Source: Spirochaetota bacterium
GTDB lineage: Bacteria; Spirochaetota; Spirochaetia; Treponematales; Breznakiellaceae
Direction of reading: 5' to 3'
NCBI GenBank assembly: GCA_009778155.1
Contig: WRKI01000349.1
Coordinates: 1 to 34,606 of the forward strand
DNA length: 34,606 nucleotides
Shown here: positions 24,656 to 31,157 of the stretch, piece by piece
Numbering within the stretch: position 1 is the first letter of the stretch
Layout: each line of letters opens with the position of its first letter
Made by a program: the position numbers and the translations under genes
Notes under the pieces: model-generated
What the model was told of the DNA's origin: nothing
Databases searched by the model: none
What the model saw: only the letters and a program-made list of their open reading frames with translations

Positions 24656-25681
24656 TTAAATCAACCGCATGAGGTTTTTTTCTGTCTCGTCAAAAAAACC
24701 TTCAGGCCAAAAATCGAGCATACCGTGTTCATCAATATCGGGGCTTTCAACAGTTACTGGCTCTTCGTTGCTGTCATCTGTGGAATCCTTTTTAAAGAAA
24801 AAAGCCTTTACGTCGGCATGATCAATCTTTTTATCTTTTATGGCAATTCTAATGCCATTCATCAAGTGATCTGAATGTGTTTCAACAACAATTTGCACGC
24901 CGCACGCGGCCGCAAGGGCAAGCATTTCGCCAATTTTAGTCTGGCCAGAAGGATGTAAATGAGCTTCAGGGTTTTCAAGCAAGAGTAAAACCGACTCGGT
25001 TTTTTTTGCGGCTAACTGGCTTGCATGGATTAAAATACTGGCTATTACCGGAAGCGTATATGACAATCCAAACCCGACATGAACCGGCCGGTGTTTGTTG
25101 AACACAGTTTGGCCAAGATCGGTATTATTATCGGATTTATATTCAAAATTAATCCCCGGCGAAATAAAACGGAGCCACTCCCTTATGTTTGCATTTACGC
25201 CATTCCCCTCTTTTACAATGAGAGGTCCGGGAATTGTAAGATCATCCCAATCATTGTCAAGCCGTGTGAGAAAATCTACGATATATTCCCCCCGGATGCC
25301 AACGGTTGCAATATCTTTATCAATGCTTAAAGGCAATGATGTTCTTGGCCCCAAACGGTCTGCGGATATATAAGACACAATGCCGCTAAATGCGCTTTTT
25401 CCTTCAAGCTTGCCGCCGCGCTCATAGGAAAAAGCTACGACATCGTTTTCATTTGCCACGATTTGCTCGCACTCAAGGCGGAACCCTTTCATATCGCTTC
25501 TGATATATTGAACAAGGGGGCCAAGCTCTGGAAGCGGTTTCTTTTCTTGTAACAAACGAATTGCCTGAATTACAGAGCTTTTACCGGAGCTGTTTAGTCC
25601 CGACAATATGTTCAACCGGCCTAAATCAAAAACTTCGTCTTCAAAGGCTTTGAAGTTATTTAACGACAGTTTGGAAATCAC
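24656..25681 (-). CDS. AAA/RecF-like ATPase with C-terminal DUF3696
   Basis: A 341-residue SMC/OLD-type ATPase. The start KLSLNNFKAFED, Walker A GLNSSGKSS (28-36), a VGFGLSYTLPVI signature-like segment (202-213), Walker B LLLLENPEAHLHP (232-244) and the ETHSDHLMNGIR switch (268-277) are present. The last 31 residues (GMLDFWPEGFFDETE) are the DUF3696 tail. No TOPRIM nuclease domain follows. The start codon is GTG 25681, overlapping the DUF262 stop as GTGA, with GGAGG 7 bases upstream. Translational coupling to DUF262 implies that the two proteins act together as sensor and effector. Cytoplasmic. Confidence 0.88.
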   Translation of the reverse strand: MISKLSLNNFKAFEDEVFDLGRLNILSGLNSSGKSSVIQAIRLLQEKKPLPELGPLVQYIRSDMKGFRLECEQIVANENDVVAFSYERGGKLEGKSAFSGIVSYISADRLGPRTSLPLSIDKDIATVGIRGEYIVDFLTRLDNDWDDLTIPGPLIVKEGNGVNANIREWLRFISPGINFEYKSDNNTDLGQTVFNKHRPVHVGFGLSYTLPVIASILIHASQLAAKKTESVLLLLENPEAHLHPSGQTKIGEMLALAAACGVQIVVETHSDHLMNGIRIAIKDKKIDHADVKAFFFKKDSTDDSNEEPVTVESPDIDEHGMLDFWPEGFFDETEKNLMRLI

Positions 25682-26892
25682 GAGTTGTCCTCCATTAATA
25701 CTTGCTGAACGATTTTATTTACAATTTCATACCGGCCTTTTATGCCGGATATTTTTAAGCTGTCTTTGCCTATACAGTTGCGCAACATGGAATTGTTACT
25801 ATCAAATTCTGCATCCAGTTTTTTATGCAACAAACTTTTATTTTTTTTCAGTTTTTCAAAATCGCTTTCTGTCATTTTTGCCAATATAACTGTCCATAAT
25901 TCAAAAAGCGATTTGTTGACTGGAGCCCTCTGTTTTCCCCAATCCCTTTTTATCGGTGTTGTAATCCTAAATGCGCAATTTTCAAAAAGCTGCGTTGCCC
26001 TTTCCATTGCCGCCAAAAATTCCTTTTTAAGGCTATCATCGAAGTTACGAGTTGCATTTCGATTTACAGACAAGGGATTATTGTATTTGCTATACGCTTT
26101 GGGTTCAATGGCGCGATTTATTAATTGCATTGTATCAGAAAGGAAAGAATCCATCTCATCGTCTTTTTTATATTCGCTTATGTCAAAAACCATGAACGCA
26201 AAAGAACGTAAAACAAGTTCCTGCGCGGCCATTCGAGAATCCTTCACGCTGTTATCAATTGCGGTTTTGAATTCATTTGTATCAACAAGCTTTTCAAGCA
26301 GTTCGGTAACAGGGCCAAAATACAGGGCGTTTCGTATTTCTTGATCCGTCAATGGAAGCCCTCCGGTATTAAGGCGTTTGAATATGTTCCGCTGTACTTC
26401 TGGCGGGGAATCTGAACCAATGACGGCAAAATCAAGTTCCGTTTCACTTATCCGTATTTGCATTTGCTCTGGTATTTCATCAAAATATTTTCCGTCAAGC
26501 TCTTTCAAAAATTCCAAAGACTCTAGTTTGTATTCTTTTTCCAATACGAATCCCCTAATGGCGCTTAGGCGTTGCAACCCGTCAACAATAAAAAGTTGAT
26601 CATCCTTGGTTTCTGCGGCATAAAATAAAGGCAAGGGGATTTTTAACATTATCGACTCTATCAACCTGCTTTTTCTTCCATCATCCCAAAGGTTTTCACG
26701 TCTCTGTATTGAAGCCGCATGGATCAAGCCCCTGCCCAATCTTCTTATTACGTTTGAAAGAGAAATTTTCCTGTTTGATATGGAAATTTTTCCCGTATCA
26801 AAAGGATATGGCGCGAATACTTCTTCTTCTACACCCGAATTGCTGCCATCGGCTCCCAGTTCCTGCTTAATGGTTTCATCAATATCGTTCAT
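25678..26892 (-). CDS. DUF262 domain protein (GmrS-like, without the HNH half)
   Basis: A 404-residue protein of the DUF262 (ParB/Srx-fold) family seen in type IV restriction enzymes such as GmrSD. It has the LIESIMLKIPLPLFY segment (~77-91), FIVDGLQRLSAI (101-112; the family's DGQQR appears as DGLQR) and FKRLNTGGLPLTDQEIRNAL (171-190). The C-terminal half is helical and lacks the DUF1524 HNH motif, so the protein lacks its own obvious nuclease. The track start 26910 is a TTG overlapping the helicase; ATG 26892 with GAGG 8 bases upstream is the better start and gives a 10-base gap. It pairs with the downstream DUF3696 ATPase. Nucleotide-dependent control is inferred. Confidence 0.85.
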   Translation of the reverse strand: MNDIDETIKQELGADGSNSGVEEEVFAPYPFDTGKISISNRKISLSNVIRRLGRGLIHAASIQRRENLWDDGRKSRLIESIMLKIPLPLFYAAETKDDQLFIVDGLQRLSAIRGFVLEKEYKLESLEFLKELDGKYFDEIPEQMQIRISETELDFAVIGSDSPPEVQRNIFKRLNTGGLPLTDQEIRNALYFGPVTELLEKLVDTNEFKTAIDNSVKDSRMAAQELVLRSFAFMVFDISEYKKDDEMDSFLSDTMQLINRAIEPKAYSKYNNPLSVNRNATRNFDDSLKKEFLAAMERATQLFENCAFRITTPIKRDWGKQRAPVNKSLFELWTVILAKMTESDFEKLKKNKSLLHKKLDAEFDSNNSMLRNCIGKDSLKISGIKGRYEIVNKIVQQVLMEDNS

Positions 26893-26902
26893 TTCCCCCA
26901 CC

Positions 26903-29900
26903 TCATACAATAATTTCCTTCTCCAGGGCTACATGAGCCACCTGGCAAAGTTTCCTTAAATCCAAACTTCGCCTGCTTTCCGCAAAAGACGGTCCGGAAT
27001 CAACCCAATTCGTAAAATATGTAATACTGCGTTTATTGCAATCTACAATTACAACTGCCAAGATAAACTTACCAGGGGTAGTGGCCGCAACTTTCATTTC
27101 ATTATGGGTTACCGTTATGTCGTTTTTCCCGGCTGCCCGGCCTTTTACTTCAATAAACCTTAGAGAGCCTTCCGTGGTTTTGGACTCTATGTCGTATCCA
27201 AGGTTATATTTGCTGACATCTTTGGGTAGATTGCCGGCTTCTTGTTCGATAACGATTACTGTTTGCATAGCTATCCGCTCAATTTCATCCCGGCCTTCTT
27301 CAGTAGTAATTGTCGGTACATCCTGTGTGCTTGAAGGCAACATAGCTCGCGGTACAATCCATGCTCCGCCAAGTATTGCAGGCGGTTTTGATACAATGTT
27401 GCGTTCAAGCGACAATTCGGCAAGGCGTTTATTGCGGCGTATCTCCAAGGCATTGACGCGTTCCCTAAATTTGTCCGCATTAAGGCTGGCATTTGCTTTG
27501 CCCAAAGCCGCTTGGTCTGACATTATGCCTGCCTGAGCATCCCAATAACGTATTTCCGCATTCAGCCTGTTTTTTACTTCCTGCTCAACCTTATTCACAT
27601 AAGCAATACGACGATCCTTCATCTCTTTCAGATGGCTAGGCATAAGATTTGTTACCGCATAATTTTTTGCCAATGTTCCAACATCTTGACCCCACCAAGC
27701 CTTTGATAAAATAAGATTTTGAAGAATGGAATATTCTTCCTGCGAAGGTATGGCATAATCCAGATACGGGGCAAGGCCGGCTGATTCCACTGTTCCGTCT
27801 TTATATATTTCGATAAAGTGCAGGCGGTGAGATGCCTTTACCGGGCGGCCAATGCTATCGATTCGTCCGTCTTCAAGAATGTCCTCCACAAAGAAAAGCA
27901 GCCGGTCTTTTTTACCCGATGCAGTATCATCAATAAAAATAGTTCCTTGTGTAAGAAGACTTTGATTCTTTTCCAGAATTTCACCTATTAACGCGCTAAG
28001 CAACGGATGTCCCGGACAGATCAAAGCTGCATCATCAATACGTCCGTCAACATGGACATATTTTTTTTCAAAGGTTATTGCCTCATAACTTTTGGCTATT
28101 GGGTAGCTAACCCCCATATTGGAACGGCTTTCCCGTAAAATGCGCGGAACATACGGAATTGTATAACGGCGATCAGGACGTTTGCGGATTTGGCCTTTCA
28201 TCTCCTCAAAAGCGCCAATAAAGAAACTTTCGATAAAGTGGGGCTGTAGCCGACGGGCTTCTATGCGTTCCATTGCTTCACGAATTTCATGGACTTGTTC
28301 TATTCCCAGGCTTTGGCCGGCAAGGGAGCGTTCCGCAATGAGTCGTTCCAATTCGCTGCGATCCAGTGCGCCATCGATTGTATTTTCCAGTTTTTCTAGA
28401 ACTTCCGGCTTGTTGCCGTAACGAATCGCTTCGATTAAAAGTTCGCGTAACGGCCTGTCTCCAAAATTCACTTTTCCCAATACGTCAAAAACCTTGCCGC
28501 CCAAAGCTTCTCTTTCCCTGTCCAATTTTTCAAAAAGCCGGGTAAACACATCGCCCTCGCGGGTGTCTTTTGCTACAAGGTTCCACAGATGGCACACGGT
28601 TTTTTGCCCAATCCGGTGAATGCGTCCAAAACGCTGTTCAAGGCGGTTTGGGTTCCAGGGCAAGTCGTAGTTAATCATCAAATGCGCCCGCTGCAGGTTA
28701 ATGCCCTCGCCGGCGGCATCCGTGGCAACCAACACGGAAACATTCTTTTCGTTCTTAAATCGTTCTTCGACCAGTTTTCGTTCTTCCCGCCGCATACCGC
28801 CCTGTATAGTAACCACCGATTCATCATTGGCTAGCATAGAACGGATTCTGTTTGTCAAATATTTTAGCGTGTCTCGGTGTTCGGTAAATATAATTACTTT
28901 TTCCCGGCTTTCCGCATCGAACATAAGGGAATTGTCTTGCAATGTTACGGAAAGTTGTTCCCATTTTTTATCAACCCCGGAATGAAGCAATTGTTTTGCC
29001 TCCAGTTCCAAACTGTTCAATGTATGTATTTCTGTTTCAAGTTCGACTATTGTTTTTGCCGATGTCGCTTCATCAATAAATTGTTCTTCTAAACTGTTGA
29101 TTTCTTCTTCAGAAGCATCTTCGTAATCGTCCCAGTCTTCTTCGGAAAAATCTTTTGCGAAATCTGGCGTTAGGTGCACATCGTGTAAATCTTTCGCCGT
29201 TTGGTAAAATTCCAACTTTTTTTCAAGGCGTTCTCTGCGGCGTTGCAAAGATTGATATATCGCTTCCGGCGATGATGCCAGGCGACGCTGCAAAACTGTG
29301 AGCGCAAAACCTACTGCATGGGCGCGTTTTGGATCAAGAGCTTTTTGCGCCATGTCAAAACCGGTTCTGACATAATCGGTAACTTTTTGGTAAAGCTCCA
29401 TTTCCTGATAAGAAAGTTCATATTTAAGGGTATACGCAAGACGTTCCGGGAATAAGGGTTTGCCTTCAAACGTTAAAAGTTCTTCTTTGACAAGACGGCG
29501 CATAATGTCGCCTGCATTGGTTTCCATTTTGCTTCGATTTTTTCCTTCAAAACGGTCGCCGTCAAGCAAGCGTAAAAATAATTGAAAGTCGTCCTCTTTG
29601 CCGTTATGCGGTGTCGCGGTGAGCAATAAAAAATGCCGTGTTTGTTTTGAAAGCAGTATTCCAAGATTGTACCTTTTTGTATGCTGCTCTTTGTCGCCCG
29701 AAATCGTGGCGGACATTTTATGCGCTTCGTCGCAGATAATAAGGTCCCATTCAGAATGTTCCAGTTTTTTTTGAATTTCTTCGTTTCTTGAAAGTTTATC
29801 CAAACGGGCAATAAGGTAAGGGTGCTGGTTTTCGGCAAAGACATTCCCGCTTCGGGATGATTCCAGCATATCGTTAGTAAGGATTTGAAAATCAAGCTGA

Positions 29901-30421
29901 AACTTGCTGTACAGTTCGTCTTGCCACTGTTCAACAAGATTCCCCGGCGAAACGATGAGGCAGCGGTTTAAGTCTCCGCGCACTATCAGCTCCTTGATAA
30001 AAAGGCCGGACATGATGGTTTTACCCGCGCCGGGGTCATCGGCCAAAAGAAAACGCAAGGGCTGTCTGGGGATCATTTCCTTATAAACGGCTGTTATTTG
30101 GTGAGGCAAAGGCTCGATAAGGGATGTATGCACGGCAAGATGGGGATCAAAAAGATGCGCCAGCTTTATCCTGTATGCTTCGCAAGCAAATTTTACCTTT
30201 GCGGCATTGGCGTCAAATTTCCAGGGCAATCTTTGCGTTTCTATGGAAAGGCCAGCCAAGTCATCTGAATAGAGCAACTGGTTTCCTATGGAGCCGTCAT
30301 TCTTGCGGAAAAACACTTCTATAGCGTCTTCGTTAATGGGCTGGGTTGTTACTATTTGGACAGATTGTCCCGGAATTAGCCCATTTAAACGGTCGCCTTG
30401 CTTTATTATGTGGAAATTCAT
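26903..30421 (-). CDS. SNF2-type helicase with C-terminal DUF3883 domain
   Basis: A 1172-residue protein and the first gene of the defence operon. The helicase core shows motif I ADDPGAGKT (~127-134), DEAH (231-234), TATPHNG (~268-274), VLVATDAAGEGINLQ and QRFGRIHRIGQ, as in HepA/RapA-like SNF2 translocases. A long helical linker follows. The C-terminus has the DUF3883 pattern GYDIES...RFIEVKG with EVK near 1091, which resembles the Asp and Glu-x-Lys of PD-(D/E)XK nucleases. The track start at 30550 adds an Arg-rich stretch translated from intergenic GC repeats; ATG 30421 (MNFHIIKQGDRL) fits homologues. DrmD of DISARM is a comparable SNF2 protein. Role inferred: translocation along, and perhaps cutting of, foreign DNA. 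Confidence 0.85.
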   Translation of the reverse strand: MNFHIIKQGDRLNGLIPGQSVQIVTTQPINEDAIEVFFRKNDGSIGNQLLYSDDLAGLSIETQRLPWKFDANAAKVKFACEAYRIKLAHLFDPHLAVHTSLIEPLPHQITAVYKEMIPRQPLRFLLADDPGAGKTIMSGLFIKELIVRGDLNRCLIVSPGNLVEQWQDELYSKFQLDFQILTNDMLESSRSGNVFAENQHPYLIARLDKLSRNEEIQKKLEHSEWDLIICDEAHKMSATISGDKEQHTKRYNLGILLSKQTRHFLLLTATPHNGKEDDFQLFLRLLDGDRFEGKNRSKMETNAGDIMRRLVKEELLTFEGKPLFPERLAYTLKYELSYQEMELYQKVTDYVRTGFDMAQKALDPKRAHAVGFALTVLQRRLASSPEAIYQSLQRRRERLEKKLEFYQTAKDLHDVHLTPDFAKDFSEEDWDDYEDASEEEINSLEEQFIDEATSAKTIVELETEIHTLNSLELEAKQLLHSGVDKKWEQLSVTLQDNSLMFDAESREKVIIFTEHRDTLKYLTNRIRSMLANDESVVTIQGGMRREERKLVEERFKNEKNVSVLVATDAAGEGINLQRAHLMINYDLPWNPNRLEQRFGRIHRIGQKTVCHLWNLVAKDTREGDVFTRLFEKLDREREALGGKVFDVLGKVNFGDRPLRELLIEAIRYGNKPEVLEKLENTIDGALDRSELERLIAERSLAGQSLGIEQVHEIREAMERIEARRLQPHFIESFFIGAFEEMKGQIRKRPDRRYTIPYVPRILRESRSNMGVSYPIAKSYEAITFEKKYVHVDGRIDDAALICPGHPLLSALIGEILEKNQSLLTQGTIFIDDTASGKKDRLLFFVEDILEDGRIDSIGRPVKASHRLHFIEIYKDGTVESAGLAPYLDYAIPSQEEYSILQNLILSKAWWGQDVGTLAKNYAVTNLMPSHLKEMKDRRIAYVNKVEQEVKNRLNAEIRYWDAQAGIMSDQAALGKANASLNADKFRERVNALEIRRNKRLAELSLERNIVSKPPAILGGAWIVPRAMLPSSTQDVPTITTEEGRDEIERIAMQTVIVIEQEAGNLPKDVSKYNLGYDIESKTTEGSLRFIEVKGRAAGKNDITVTHNEMKVAATTPGKFILAVVIVDCNKRSITYFTNWVDSGPSFAESRRSLDLRKLCQVAHVALEKEIIV

Positions 30422-30429
30422 AAGCCATT

Positions 30430-30465
30430 CAATTCTAGCACAAATCAATAATTTTTGCCAGCCTC
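30430..30465 (-). promoter_or_regulatory. Candidate promoter of the defence operon
   Basis: On the minus strand a TAGAAT lies about 12 bases before the ATG at 30421, and about 18 bases further upstream a CTGGCA matches the -35 consensus at 4 of 6 positions. The transcript would have a leader of only a few bases, in line with the lack of a ribosome site before this ATG. Read-through from the hemerythrin gene is the alternative. Confidence 0.33.
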
Positions 30466-30510
30466 TAGGAGCAAAAAGAGAACCGTAAGTTTTTCTGCGT
30501 CCGATTTTTG

Positions 30511-30556
30511 GCCGCTTCGCCGCCGCGCCGCTTCGCCGGCGAAAGGGCAAAGCGGC
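30511..30556. repeat. GC-rich direct/inverted repeat after the hemerythrin gene
   Basis: GCCGCTTCGCC occurs at 30511-30521 and 30527-30537, and its near-complement GGCAAAGCGGC at 30546-30556, so either copy can form a stem. It lies between the hemerythrin stop and the helicase start. It probably folds into a 3'-end hairpin of the hemerythrin mRNA; there is no U-tract. Confidence 0.5.
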
Positions 30557-30568
30557 AACGCGTGGCGG

Positions 30569-30982
30569 TTAAGATGCACCCTTTGATTTGATAAAGGAAA
30601 CCATGCTTAAATCGTGCCCCTTTATGTGATTTAAAAGCCATTCGCCGATCGTGTTTGTCGTCAAATCCACCAGCTCCGCAGTCGGGCCTTGCTTTTTAAG
30701 CTCTTCGACCAATTCGCCAGCCCTTGCCTTAAAATCATCGTGATACTGCTTATGCGAAAGATATTCTGGGTAAGCGTAATCTTTTTGCAGCTTTTCTTCG
30801 GTGTTAAAGTGCATTATAACGTAGCCGGTTAAAAACTCCAGAGTTTTGAAAACCTCCTCCTGGTCTCTCCCCTGTTCCGAAGCCTTGATCAATTTGTTAA
30901 GAGCCTCCACAAGCTGCTTGTGCTGACTGTCCACCTTTTCATACCCAGACTCAAGGCTGGGGTCCCACTGATAATAAGCCAT
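30569..30982 (-). CDS. Bacteriohemerythrin
   Basis: A 137-residue single-domain hemerythrin, the usual size for the stand-alone bacterial form. The di-iron ligands are visible in order: His in VDSQHKQL, His and Glu in MHFNTEEK, His in LSHKQYHDDF (two), and His and Asp in NHIKGHDLSM. The protein binds O2 reversibly in the cytoplasm and may store, shuttle or sense oxygen, useful to a microaerotolerant anaerobe. AGGAG lies 9-10 bases before ATG 30982. It stands alone, between hairpins, with its own likely 3' end before the defence operon. Confidence 0.92.
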   Translation of the reverse strand: MAYYQWDPSLESGYEKVDSQHKQLVEALNKLIKASEQGRDQEEVFKTLEFLTGYVIMHFNTEEKLQKDYAYPEYLSHKQYHDDFKARAGELVEELKKQGPTAELVDLTTNTIGEWLLNHIKGHDLSMVSFIKSKGAS

Positions 30983-31039
30983 TAATAGCCTCTCCTTTTC
31001 GTGCGGAATTAGCCCGCTACTACTTTCTTTATTTTATTT

Positions 31040-31080
31040 TAGGAAACGCTGATTAACTCGAAGCTAATCAGCGTTTCCTA
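31040..31080. repeat. 16-bp perfect inverted repeat (hairpin A)
   Basis: TAGGAAACGCTGATTA (31040-31055) and TAATCAGCGTTTCCTA (31065-31080) pair perfectly with a 9-base loop, upstream of the hemerythrin gene. The + strand has a T-rich run to the left of the stem. It shares the CTGATTA core with hairpin B next to it. Confidence 0.75.
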
Positions 31081-31118
31081 TGCATTTGCTCATTTCATTG
31101 CGCAAAATGCGGGTAAGA

Positions 31119-31156
31119 AGCACTGATAAAATCCTCGATGGGATTTAATCAGTGCT
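31119..31156 (-). terminator. 16-bp inverted repeat at the end of the NHL gene (hairpin B)
   Basis: AGCACTGATAAAATCC (31119-31134) and GGATTTAATCAGTGCT (31141-31156) pair with a single mismatch and a 6-base loop, 2 bases after the NHL-protein stop codon. On the minus strand the stem is followed by TTCTTACC, a weak U-tract. Likely a 3'-end or terminator hairpin. Confidence 0.5.
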
Positions 31157-31157
31157 C

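Noticed and set aside
25742-26344. 200-residue plus-strand ORF inside the DUF262 gene
   Set aside because: Ser/Phe-rich antisense shadow of an AT-rich gene; the DUF262 motifs are on the minus strand.
25678-26892. Complete GmrSD type IV restriction enzyme
   Set aside because: The C-terminal half lacks the DUF1524 HNH motif and no separate GmrD gene is near.
17581-30421. BREX or DISARM as the name of the defence operon
   Set aside because: No PglZ phosphatase, BrxL, DrmA, DrmB (DUF1998) or DrmC (PLD) gene is visible; only the general logic is shared.
30422-30550. N-terminal extension of the helicase (MPFRRRSGAAAKRPK...)
   Set aside because: Translated from GC-rich intergenic repeats after the hemerythrin gene; homologues should begin near MNFHIIKQGDRL.
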